A stretch of DNA of 46,336 nt from Ascidiaceihabitans sp. (lineage in GTDB: Bacteria; Pseudomonadota; Alphaproteobacteria; Rhodobacterales; Rhodobacteraceae): assembly GCA_028825475.1 (NCBI GenBank), contig JAPKAB010000021.1, positions 1 through 46,336 of the forward strand, given 5' to 3'. The notes beneath the pieces were generated by a model, which did no database searches, had not been told where the DNA came from, and saw nothing but the letters and a program-made list of their open reading frames with translations. The translations under genes and the position numbers were made by a program. The first letter of the stretch is position 1; each line of letters begins with the position of its first letter. This document shows, one piece after another, positions 1 to 7,695 of the stretch.

Positions 1-656
1 AGCCCATTGCTGGTTTTGGCGATAACCCCGTTTATCTTGCAGAGCTCGGAATCAAGACCGAACTTGATGGCAGTTTGACGCTTGATGAAACACTTTTTGA
101 GCGTGCCATCGAAGAGAACCAAGAAATTGCAGAAGCAATCTTTGCCTCGCAGTACGGCACCGATGACCCTGGCGTTTACGCATCAGGCCTATCGTTCGCG
201 CCACCCAAAGCTGGATCTTACGCTTTGTTATATGACCCAGCAACGACACCGCCTACAGCGACCTTAGATGGCCAAAATCTTGAAATCTCCACAGACCGCA
301 ACGGCAAAACGACGCTGCGCTCTTCATTAGAGGATACAAATGGTATGTTGTTCACTTTGGAAAATGCACAAGCCGTTTCAACAAACGTTCGCTATGGCAT
401 CAGCCTAACCGACAATCTAGAAAGTTATAGTGATGCGCTCATCGGAGCAGGTGGACTGCTTTCTCGACGTGAAACAGAGCTGAATGAAAATCTACAAAGC
501 TTCGAGTCTAACCTAGCCACCCTTGAAGAAAAAGTGAGCGTTCTGACAGATCGTTACAATGTCCAATTCGGTCGAATGGAAGCAATGATCGCCAGCCTCG
601 ACGAGACTGGCGAATATATGAAATCTTTAGTGGAGTCGTGGAACGCTGATAACTAA
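1..656 (+). CDS. fliD: Flagellar hook-associated protein 2 (filament cap), 3' part
   Basis: Open from the window edge in the frame starting at base 3, so the 5' part is missing. The visible part begins PIAGFGDNPVYLAELGIKT and continues DGSLTLDE, which matches the FliD C-terminal domain pattern (LxxxGIxTxxDGxLxxDE). The last ~60 residues form a heptad-rich helix (RRETELNENL... LEEKVSVL) ending YNVQFGRMEAMIASLDETGEYM, the usual FliD C-terminal coiled coil. FliD caps the growing flagellar filament outside the cell and promotes flagellin polymerisation. The TAA stop lies 10 bp from the stop of the convergent response regulator. A TTG at 75 is only an internal codon. Confidence 0.85.
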   Translation, partial: PIAGFGDNPVYLAELGIKTELDGSLTLDETLFERAIEENQEIAEAIFASQYGTDDPGVYASGLSFAPPKAGSYALLYDPATTPPTATLDGQNLEISTDRNGKTTLRSSLEDTNGMLFTLENAQAVSTNVRYGISLTDNLESYSDALIGAGGLLSRRETELNENLQSFESNLATLEEKVSVLTDRYNVQFGRMEAMIASLDETGEYMKSLVESWNADN

Positions 657-666
657 AGTAACTGTT

Positions 667-1323
667 TTAGAGTAGCGAGCGCTCGCGGCTGATAATCGCG
701 GCATGAGCACGATTTCGGGCACCAAGCTTTCTGCAAATTGAACGCATGTGCATTTTGATAATGACCTCTGTAGCACCCATTTCGCGAGCGATTTCCTTAT
801 TTGTCATACCGTCCGCAGCCAAGCGTAGTACATAAAGCTCTTTGTCATTCAAACCATGGTTGTTTTCTAAGTCTGTTGTGGAACCTGGGAAGTCTGCACC
901 TACAGGAACAAAAATCAGGCCAGAGCTAATTAACTCGATAATGCTAACAAGAGAACGTAGCGGCATCGTCTTTGCTATTAATCCACGCACACCAAGTTCG
1001 AGTGCTTTATCAAGAACGTGACGATCAACTTGTCCAGTGAACAGTACAACATAACCGTCTCGCGCAGCGCGAACAACTTGCGCGACGCTATCAAGGCCAG
1101 ACATGCCCGGCATCTTTAGGTCAAGGAGAACCACATCGAATTTGTCCCGTCCTAAAAGTTTAAGCAGAGATTCTAGATCATAGCAGCAAGAGGTTTCAAA
1201 ACCCCCTTCCCCGCCAAGCATGGAGGAGACGGCATCAGCAAGTAACTTGTGGTCGTCTGCAATTGCTATCTTCAACGTATTCTCGTTATTGCCAGTCTCG
1301 TCATCACGTTCACTCAAATTCAT
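667..1323 (-). CDS. NarL/FixJ-type response regulator, receiver plus LuxR HTH
   Basis: 218 aa. The receiver domain spans residues ~17-135: acidic pair in IADDH (D23, D24), phospho-acceptor Asp68 in VVLLDLKMPG, Thr in LFTG and Lys118 in LIAKTMP. A linker follows, then a LuxR-type helix-turn-helix at ~158-213 (LNDKELYVLRLAADGMTNKEIAREMG). It is therefore a DNA-binding output protein activated by phosphorylation. It is convergent with fliD and divergent from the SUOX-like protein and hybrid kinase, which makes that kinase the likely partner (inference). No specific orthologue is recognised. One atypical point: the usual 'TVKxHvxxI' recognition helix reads EVIIKMHMRSI. Confidence 0.88.
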   Translation of the reverse strand: MNLSERDDETGNNENTLKIAIADDHKLLADAVSSMLGGEGGFETSCCYDLESLLKLLGRDKFDVVLLDLKMPGMSGLDSVAQVVRAARDGYVVLFTGQVDRHVLDKALELGVRGLIAKTMPLRSLVSIIELISSGLIFVPVGADFPGSTTDLENNHGLNDKELYVLRLAADGMTNKEIAREMGATEVIIKMHMRSICRKLGARNRAHAAIISRERSLL

Positions 1324-1537
1324 AATTACTTCCTAAATCACTTCTTAAACTTACAGGAAACCCGCAACGCGTCAAAAAAAAATTCGTTGTGACCAACTTA
1401 AGTGTTGGGAACTATAGATAGAACGCATCCGGTACTTTTCGAACCTGTTACTCTCTTTTTCCACCAATCAAAGTGTCAAACTACCCAATTACTCTAACGA
1501 ACATATCATATATCTTTAGATACATCGTACTTTTCTT
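1324..1537. promoter_or_regulatory. Divergent intergenic region of the two-component locus
   Basis: About 210 bp of conspicuously AT-rich DNA between the divergent response regulator and the SUOX-like gene. It must hold both promoters, but I see no convincing -35/-10 pair on either strand. The one clear structure is the 12-bp inverted repeat starting at 1515, listed separately. Confidence 0.5.
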
Positions 1538-1552
1538 TTGGATGTATCTAAA
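1515..1552. repeat. 12-bp perfect inverted repeat (operator or attenuator hairpin)
   Basis: TTTAGATACATC at 1515-1526 is matched exactly by GATGTATCTAAA at 1541-1552, with a 14-nt T-rich loop. It sits in front of the SUOX-like/kinase pair and spans the only standard start codon (TTG 1538). No U-run follows the right arm on either strand, so a simple terminator is unlikely. A binding site for the neighbouring response regulator or a 5'-UTR hairpin are the better readings. Confidence 0.6.
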
Positions 1553-2071
1553 AGGGTTGATTGTCAAATTTCTGCCAAGGAACATCAAATAATTAGTACA
1601 AAACCACTCACGGCCCTAATTTTCCTTATTGCACTCTTTTCCACACCAACGCTGTCGGCTGCGGCCGACGGCCTTACAGTCACGAATGGAGATACCGTGA
1701 TTAAGCTTCAAAGCGAAGATATAGCGGCCCTTCAAAAGACCTCATTTGAAACAAGTAATATATGGACCGAAGGGACTGTCATTTTTACTGGGCCATCCCT
1801 TAAATCAGTTATAGAACTTGCAAACATAACAGACGGGTTCGTTACGTTAACAGCAGTAAACGATTATATAATTCAAATTGCTGTTAAAAGTATTACTGAA
1901 AATGCACCAATTATCGCAAATTCAATTAATGGGAAGCCATTTGACAGTCGTGAAAAGGGACCATATTGGGTTGTCTTTCCTTACGATTCAGACCCAAAAT
2001 ATCAACAAGAAGAAATCTATGCCAACAGTATTTGGCAACTTGTTGCTATTGAAAAAGACGGTGAATGGTAA
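1538..2071 (+). CDS. Small secreted SUOX-fold / molybdopterin-oxidoreductase-like protein
   Basis: 177 aa as drawn. A hydrophobic signal segment (LTALIFLIALFSTPTLSAAA) precedes a ~135-residue domain. The C-terminal part (NGKPFDSREKGPYWVVFPYD ... YANSIWQLVAIE) resembles small periplasmic proteins annotated as molybdopterin-dependent oxidoreductase-like. The mature part has no cysteine, so the Mo-ligating Cys of sulfite oxidases is absent and catalysis is doubtful. A sensor or binding role for the kinase 7 bp downstream is my inference. Start: TTG 1538 is the only standard initiator but has no ribosome site and lies inside a hairpin loop. AAGGAA at 1577-1582 sits 6-9 nt before ATA 1589/ATT 1592, immediately ahead of the signal peptide, so a rare AUA/AUU start is possible. 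Confidence 0.7.
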   Translation: MDVSKRVDCQISAKEHQIISTKPLTALIFLIALFSTPTLSAAADGLTVTNGDTVIKLQSEDIAALQKTSFETSNIWTEGTVIFTGPSLKSVIELANITDGFVTLTAVNDYIIQIAVKSITENAPIIANSINGKPFDSREKGPYWVVFPYDSDPKYQQEEIYANSIWQLVAIEKDGEW

Positions 2072-2078
2072 ATTTCAG

Positions 2079-4568
2079 ATGAGAACCACGCCTATGAAAA
2101 AGCGATCTAGAATTCGCAATTGGTCTGCAATGGCATTATCATCCCTTTTAGTAGTTGCGTTTTTTACGCTCTTAATCGGGGGAAGAGCGCTCAAGACACA
2201 AATAGACAATCTGGCTGTAACCTCCTCTGATAATTTAGGGTGGAATCTCTCCCAAATCGACACGGATTTTAGGCGATTTCTTGTCAGCTTGCTCGAACCG
2301 ATGACGCCGAGTTCTGCAGAAGGTCCAATAATTACTGCGACAGAGTTTTCAAATATTGAAGTTTCTTTCGCCATATTTTATAGTAGAGTAGATGTTTTTG
2401 GGGCGACCCTAGATCATGTTGGGTCGTCTTTCGCATCGGACAGTGATTATTTATATATCCTGCAAAAGCGCAATGAATTTGCCTCTATAATTGATGCAAT
2501 GGACAAGCCAACGGCTGTACAGATACAGCATTTGGTCGATCTTGCCTTTGCAATTCAGTATGATGTTCGCGTCCTGAAAACGCGGGGACTTCAGAGGCTT
2601 GCTGGTGCCCAAACAGAAATTCGAGATCAACAGTATAAAACATTTCTTAGTTTTCATGCTTCGTCGTTCATAATACTAGGTTTCGTCTTACTGTCTTGCC
2701 TTCTCGCATTCCGGTTGTGGAGAGACTTAGAAGAACGCAGCAGAAACATTGAGCTCGCGGCAACAAATGTTACCAATGCTTTTGAAGCTGCACATTCGGC
2801 TGTAATCTTCACTGATACGGACGGCAAGATCATTCAATGCAACCAAGCCGCCACCAAGTATTTTGGCACTAATGATGAAGATGTTCTTGGCGCAGACTTC
2901 GTTCACGACTTGCTTGATAGTACCAGCATAAGCGAATTTATTCTTTATCGAAATTCACCAGGAACGCACACAATTCGCCTTCTTGCCAGAAGCCTCGAAT
3001 ACAATCTATTTTCAATCGAGATGTCTGGCGTTTGGACAAAAGATCTCGAAGGGCTCGATACCTACATAATCTATTTGACCGACATTTCAGAACAGTTGGT
3101 TGCTGAAGAGACATTGAAGGCATCTAGTGACGAAGCCAAGGAAGCTTCTAACGCTAAGACACGTTTCCTTGTTACAATGAGCCACGAGATGCGGACGCCA
3201 TTGCATGGCTTGATAGCATCACTCGACATGATCCATTCCGAAAAATTAACGACGGCTGATCAAAAATTGTTCAAGACTGCGCTTGAATGTAGCAACCGCG
3301 CATTGGCACAAGTTACCAGCATCTTGGATCACACCCGGCTTACGAAAGTGCAAGAAACTGCCCAACCATTTGCACTACGCGCGTTGCTCGAAAGCATACA
3401 GACTGTCCTTACACCGCTCGCGGCAGCCAACAACAATACTCTTGATATGAACTTCCTCGGAAATGGAGTAGATGCGCGCTACCTTGGTCTACCTGAAGCT
3501 TTTTCGCGTGTGATGTATAACCTCCTAGGCAATGCGATAAAATTCACAGAAAATGGCTCGGTCTCTGTAGACATGATCGCAACCAAAGGCTCTGAAGAAA
3601 ATACCCGTTTTTTAAATTTCATTGTATCTGATCAAGGCATCGGAATTGCGAAAGAAGACCAAAAGCGCGTTTTTGAAAGTTTTGAGAAGGCAAAGTTCAA
3701 CAAAGAGGACAGCAATAGCGGTTCAGGCCTCGGGTTAGCTATCGTGACGCAATCATTAACGCAGATGAACTCAGAGATTCATATGACAAGTCGGCTTGGC
3801 AAAGGGAGCACATTTAAGTTCACTCTAGAACTAGAGCTAACAACTGAGGACGAAAGAAGCGAACCTCCGGCCATTTCAAATGACATTGAAGAATGGACAA
3901 CCCCATCAGATCCTCAAGGCCCTGTGCTTATTGTAGATGACAATCAAATCAACCGTACCGTTCTAAGTGAGATGGTTTCGCGTCTTGGCTATAAGACCGA
4001 TTGTGTTTCACTGGGTGCAGAAGCTGTCGAATCCGCCAGAACAGCTCTCTATAGTCTAATTTTGATGGACGTTAACATGCCGGGTATGGATGGATATGAA
4101 GCTACCCGCGCTATTCGTTCGGGCAATGGAAAATCAGCAGAAACAACCATTCTTGGCGTAACAGCGCTAATTCCAAATGATAGGGACCACTCAACTGAAT
4201 CTGGGATGAACGCGATGCTTGCCAAGCCCCTAACCGCTGATGGGCTTGCAAAAGCCATTAACAGGTACATTGATCAAGCCGAGATGCCCGAAGGCGACAA
4301 CCTTGAGCAGTTCATGGATCCAGCCATTGCCAAAGAACTTAAAAAACAAAGCTTAGTTGATGTGCGTAATGCAATTGAAGTGTTGTCTGATAAGACCTCG
4401 TCGTGGGACGATCGCAGCGCAACAGCTCATTATGCAGTTGGCTCAACTGGTGTTGTAGGGTTTTCCAAGCTTAGCCAAATTCTTATCGAAGCTGAACAAG
4501 CTGCTAAACGAAGCGATCAGGCCGCTCTTGATGTTTGCTTAGTGGAGTTGGTGAAAAGTAAGAGGTAG
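2079..4568 (+). CDS. Hybrid sensor histidine kinase (PAS-HisKA-HATPase-REC-Hpt), 3' end altered by IS
   Basis: 829 aa from ATG 2079; ATG 2094 is the alternative. The start lies 7 bp after the SUOX-like stop, suggesting translational coupling. TM1 ~20-37, periplasmic region to ~185, TM2 ~190-210, PAS ~240-340 (AVIFTDTDGKIIQCNQAA). HisKA has SHEMRTPLHG with phospho-His369. The ATPase domain shows N-box NLLGNAIKFTENG, G1 DQGIGI and G2 GSGLGLAI. The receiver has VLIVDDNQINR and Asp664 in LILMDVNMPGMDG. A C-terminal Hpt-like helix bundle has His784 in TAHYAVGSTGVVG. This is a multistep phosphorelay protein of the inner membrane. The last codons run into the left end of the IS3 element and the TAG stop is IS sequence, so the native C-terminus is lost, probably only by a few residues. 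Confidence 0.88.
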   Translation: MRTTPMKKRSRIRNWSAMALSSLLVVAFFTLLIGGRALKTQIDNLAVTSSDNLGWNLSQIDTDFRRFLVSLLEPMTPSSAEGPIITATEFSNIEVSFAIFYSRVDVFGATLDHVGSSFASDSDYLYILQKRNEFASIIDAMDKPTAVQIQHLVDLAFAIQYDVRVLKTRGLQRLAGAQTEIRDQQYKTFLSFHASSFIILGFVLLSCLLAFRLWRDLEERSRNIELAATNVTNAFEAAHSAVIFTDTDGKIIQCNQAATKYFGTNDEDVLGADFVHDLLDSTSISEFILYRNSPGTHTIRLLARSLEYNLFSIEMSGVWTKDLEGLDTYIIYLTDISEQLVAEETLKASSDEAKEASNAKTRFLVTMSHEMRTPLHGLIASLDMIHSEKLTTADQKLFKTALECSNRALAQVTSILDHTRLTKVQETAQPFALRALLESIQTVLTPLAAANNNTLDMNFLGNGVDARYLGLPEAFSRVMYNLLGNAIKFTENGSVSVDMIATKGSEENTRFLNFIVSDQGIGIAKEDQKRVFESFEKAKFNKEDSNSGSGLGLAIVTQSLTQMNSEIHMTSRLGKGSTFKFTLELELTTEDERSEPPAISNDIEEWTTPSDPQGPVLIVDDNQINRTVLSEMVSRLGYKTDCVSLGAEAVESARTALYSLILMDVNMPGMDGYEATRAIRSGNGKSAETTILGVTALIPNDRDHSTESGMNAMLAKPLTADGLAKAINRYIDQAEMPEGDNLEQFMDPAIAKELKKQSLVDVRNAIEVLSDKTSSWDDRSATAHYAVGSTGVVGFSKLSQILIEAEQAAKRSDQAALDVCLVELVKSKR

Positions 4569-4626
4569 TCGCGGGATTTCGGACCGTTTCTTGAGGTAGA
4601 TCGACTGATTAGAAAGACGATCTGAG

Positions 4627-4938
4627 ATGACAAAGAGAAAGAACCATTCAGCCGAGTTCAAAGCGCGTGTTGCGCTTGATGCGATCCGCGAAGAGATAAT
4701 GCTTGCGGAGCTGTCAAAGAAGTAGAGCGTCCATTCGGGCCAGATCAGCACGTGGAAGCGTGCGGCCCTGGACAACATGACATCAGCCTTTCAGCGGCGT
4801 GGGAGAGATCCTGAGCCAGAGTTCAGCGCTGCTGAAGTAGAGAAGCTGCATTCAAAGATTGGGCAGTTGGTGGTGGAGCGGGACTTTTTGGCCGATGCCT
4901 CGCGTCAACTTCTGGGGACGCGAGGCAAAAAATGGTGA
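4627..4938 (+). pseudogene. IS3-family transposase orfA, nonsense-disrupted
   Basis: Begins MTKRKNHSAEFKARVALDAI, the IS3 OrfA helix-turn-helix, and reads to TGA 4936-4938. An amber TAG at 4723-4725 interrupts it between AELSKK and SVHSGQISTWKR, where relatives usually have Tyr (KYGVHPGQI), consistent with a single base change. The rest (EVEKLHSKIGQLVVERDFL) is the leucine-zipper part. OrfB starts at 4932, in the -1 frame relative to orfA. An A6 run at 4927-4932 sits at the overlap, the standard layout for -1 programmed frameshifting to OrfAB. Confidence 0.8.
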
Positions 4939-5762
4939 ACAAGGGTCATAAGCTAAGTGTCAGGCGTCAATGCGTGCTGCTGACGTTGGCGCGCTCGAAT
5001 CTGTATTATCAACCGAAGGGTGAGAGTGCTGAGAACCTAAAATTTATGAGGATCATTGATAAGCAGTTTTTGGAAACGCCGTGGTATGGTTCCCGGCAAA
5101 TGGCTCGGCACATGAAACAGAACAACCACCAATGCGGTCGTCATCGTGTGCGGCGTTTGATGCGTCTTATGCGCTTGGTTCCGATCTACCAGGAGCGCAA
5201 AACGAGCAAGAAGCACCCATGACACAAGATCTGGCCCTATCTGCTGAGGAATACGGTGATTGATCGGCCGAACCAAGTCTGGTGCGCAGACATAACCTAT
5301 ATCCCAATGCGGCGAGGCTTCCTGTATCTGGTGGCGATTATGGACTGGTTCAGCCGCAAGGTGCTGGCCTGGCGGCTCTCCAACAGCATGGACGCGGAGT
5401 TCTGCGTTGAGGCGCTGACGGAGGCCCTAAGCAAACACGGCACACCGGAGATATTCAACACGGATCAAGGCAGCAAGTTCACCAGCGGCGATTGGATCGA
5501 CGTACTGACCGATGCGAGGATCAAGATCAGCATGGATGGTAAAGGGCGCTGGATCGACAACCGTATGATCGAACGTCTTTGGCGGTCTTTGAAGTACGAA
5601 TGCATCTATTTGCACGCCTTTGAGAGGGGATCACAGGCCAAGGCTGGCATCGCTAAATGGCTCGCCTACTACAACGTTGAAAGGCCTCACTCGACGCACG
5701 GCATCTTGACCCCCAATGAGGTCTATGACAGCAAAACGGACCCCATGAGACTAGCAGCCTGA
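4932..5762 (+). pseudogene. IS3-family transposase orfB (DDE integrase), nonsense-disrupted
   Basis: One continuous frame, about 276 codons, broken only by TGA at 5220-5222 (between KTSKKHP and HKIWPYLL). The 5' part has the HTH_21-like region (YGSRQMARHMKQ...GRHRVRRLMRLMRL). The 3' part has the rve catalytic core: Asp in WCADITY, Asp in FNTDQGSKF and Glu in MIERLWRSLKYE, then YYNVERPHSTHGILTP. All three catalytic residues remain, so only the opal codon and the amber in orfA inactivate the element. Readthrough or trans-complementation by another copy cannot be excluded. Confidence 0.82.
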
Positions 5763-5823
5763 TATGAAACCATGGTATACCTTAGCAAGGCTGCAAAATG
5801 GTCGGAAAACTAGGACCACCTCT

Positions 5824-5874
5824 AACACCAGGCACTAAGCCAACATAGCCTGTACCGATCATCGCAATTTTCAT
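5824..5874 (-). pseudogene. ugd: 5' stub of UDP-glucose 6-dehydrogenase, cut by the IS
   Basis: Reading leftward from ATG 5874-5872 the 17 codons give MKIAMIGTGYVGLVPGV and then run into the IS3 right end at 5823. This is the characteristic Ugd N-terminus (MKIxxIGTGYVGLVSG), the NAD-binding Rossmann glycine motif. The remaining ~420 codons are not on the other side of the IS, where the histidine kinase ends instead. The enzyme oxidises UDP-glucose to UDP-glucuronate for surface polysaccharides. The call rests on only 17 residues, but they are highly characteristic. Confidence 0.7.
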
Positions 5875-5997
5875 GAACCTACCACCTTACAATTACAATT
5901 TTTTCTTTTGGGATGATCCAAGGCGGTCAAACTGTCAACAATCTGTCCAAATTTATAGAATTTTCCACAAAACAGCGCCAATCAAGGCACATGATCT

Positions 5998-6822
5998 TCA
6001 GTTGTTTTCAAATCGCCCTGCTGCACGTTCTTCCTGCTGAATACGGACTGAATGCCGCTTTGAAATAAGTGACGCAATAATTACACCACTCGCAACCAAC
6101 CCAATCAAGATCGAACTAAGCGCATTGATCTCAGGGCTCACTCCCAGTCGCACGGACGACCAAATCTTCATAGGTAACGTTGTTGCCGATGGTCCGGTTG
6201 CAAATGATGCAATAACCAAATCATCCAAGGAAAGCGTGAAGGCCAATAACCAACCTGAAACCACTGCAGGTGCGATGATTGGCAATGTGATTAGTCTAAA
6301 CGCCTCAAACGGCGATGCGCCCAAATCAAGCGCAGCTTCTTCCAATGAACGGTCAAACGTTGCCAACCGAGACGACACAACGACCGAGACAAAACACATC
6401 GAAAACGTTGTGTGCGCCAAGACGATGGTCATAACACCACGATCCATTCCCACCCCAATGAAAAGTAATAGTAGGGAAAGTCCCGTAATAACTTCGGGCA
6501 TTACCAGTGGTGCATAGATCATTCCAGAAAACAAAGTTCGCCCAAAAAACCTACCTCCACGCACCAACGTATAGGCCGCCATAGTTCCCAACACTGTTGC
6601 AATTGAAGATGAGATCACAGCCACTTTCAACGTCACCCAAGCAGCGTCAAGAAAAGCGTCATTGCTCAATAATTCGCCATACCATTTTGTTGAGAAACCC
6701 GCCCAAACAGTTACCAGCTTTGATTTGTTAAAGCTGTAAATTACTAGGATCAGCATTGGCAGATATAAGAACGCAAATCCAAAAGTCAGGGATATCACAT
6801 TAAAGGGGCTAAGGCGGTTCAT
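5998..6822 (-). CDS. potI: Putrescine-type ABC transporter permease, PotI-like
   Basis: 274 aa, about six membrane segments, beginning MNRLSPFNVISLTFGFAFLYLPMLILV. It carries the permease cytoplasmic EAA loop LEEAALDLGASPFEAFRLITLP, which docks on the ATPase. Similarity in order and sequence to E. coli PotI (binding-protein-dependent transport, inner membrane). Its start overlaps the potH stop by 4 bp. It is the last gene of the minus-strand potF-potG-potH-potI operon. No clear terminator follows; the ugd stub and IS come next. Confidence 0.87.
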   Translation of the reverse strand: MNRLSPFNVISLTFGFAFLYLPMLILVIYSFNKSKLVTVWAGFSTKWYGELLSNDAFLDAAWVTLKVAVISSSIATVLGTMAAYTLVRGGRFFGRTLFSGMIYAPLVMPEVITGLSLLLLFIGVGMDRGVMTIVLAHTTFSMCFVSVVVSSRLATFDRSLEEAALDLGASPFEAFRLITLPIIAPAVVSGWLLAFTLSLDDLVIASFATGPSATTLPMKIWSSVRLGVSPEINALSSILIGLVASGVIIASLISKRHSVRIQQEERAAGRFENN

Positions 6823-7694
6823 CCTTCAGCCTCCTGTTGGCGTTGCTCGTTCCGTTGGAAAAGGATGATTGGTACAATCAGGATCAAAAGCAAAATTACT
6901 GCAACTGCGCTGGCAACAGGCCAATCGCGGTTAGAGAAGAATTCCTCGAACAGCACCTTACCGATCATCAAAGTACCAGATCCACCCAGCAGTGATGGGA
7001 TCACAAACTCGCCCAGCGCCGGAATGAAAACTAGAAAACAACCCGCCACTATCCCACCTTTAGAAAGCGGAATTGTAATCAACCAAAACGCTTTCATCCT
7101 TGAACAACCCAAGTCTTCAGCCGCTTCGATTAGCGAGGCGTCCAAACGCTCTAGCGCAGCGTAGATCGGCAAAATCATGAACGGAATGTATGTGTAAACG
7201 ATTCCAATATAGACTGCCGTGGAGGTGTTCAAAATCGTCAACGGTTCGCTGATTGCACCGATCCAAAACAAGAAGCGGTTTAATAACCCTTCGGTGCTTA
7301 GTATTCCGATCCACGCATATACACGGATTAAAAAGCTCGTCCAAAATGGCAAGATAATCAGCATCATCAAGGTCGCGCGCCACTCATGAGGTGCGCGCGC
7401 CATCGCATATGCAATCGGGTAGCCAAATAGCAAAGTTAGGACTGTCGAGATAAACGCAATTCTAAGGCTGCTTAGGTACGCTTTCCAATACAAGTCATCT
7501 TCCGTCAGAAAAACAAAGTTCTCAAAATCAAGCTGCGAAAACATCGCGCTTAGGCCGTCTTTCATCGTCGGCATATATGGTGGGATCGCCAGTGCAGCGT
7601 CAGATAGTGCGATCTTGAACACAATGACAAACGGAACAAGGAACAAGGCCAGCAGCCAAAGATATGGCACCGCGATAAGGACAAAACGTCTCAA
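6819..7694 (-). CDS. potH: Putrescine-type ABC transporter permease, PotH-like
   Basis: Drawn from TTG 7694 (291 aa; NLRRFVLIAVPYLWLL...), just after the potG stop at 7698-7696, which fits the N-terminal spacing of PotH. A GTG at 7766 would add 24 residues and overlap potG by 71 bp; there is no ATG in this stretch. It has six membrane segments, the family signature region FVIVFKIALSDAALAIPPY, and the EAA loop LIEAAEDLGCSRMKAFWLITIPLS. It pairs with PotI to form the membrane channel. Confidence 0.85.
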   Translation of the reverse strand: MRRFVLIAVPYLWLLALFLVPFVIVFKIALSDAALAIPPYMPTMKDGLSAMFSQLDFENFVFLTEDDLYWKAYLSSLRIAFISTVLTLLFGYPIAYAMARAPHEWRATLMMLIILPFWTSFLIRVYAWIGILSTEGLLNRFLFWIGAISEPLTILNTSTAVYIGIVYTYIPFMILPIYAALERLDASLIEAAEDLGCSRMKAFWLITIPLSKGGIVAGCFLVFIPALGEFVIPSLLGGSGTLMIGKVLFEEFFSNRDWPVASAVAVILLLILIVPIILFQRNEQRQQEAEG

Positions 7695-7695
7695 A

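Larger units (their letters stand above)
4561..5823 (+). mobile_element. Degenerate IS3-family insertion sequence
   Basis: Two overlapping reading frames (orfA, orfB) lie between imperfect terminal inverted repeats. The left end begins AGAGGTAGTCGCGGG at 4561; the complement of the right end, reading back from 5823, begins AGAGGTGGTCCTAG. Both arms continue into a shared GGACC/CGACC + TTT, about 28 bp in all. Both ORFs carry in-frame stops, so this copy cannot make its own transposase. No matching target duplication is visible (left flank AAGTA, right flank AACAC), and the flanks belong to two unrelated genes, so the copy marks a rearrangement rather than a simple insertion. Confidence 0.85.

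Noticed and set aside
4561..5823. IS3 element as an active transposon
   Set aside because: Both reading frames carry nonsense codons and there is no target duplication.
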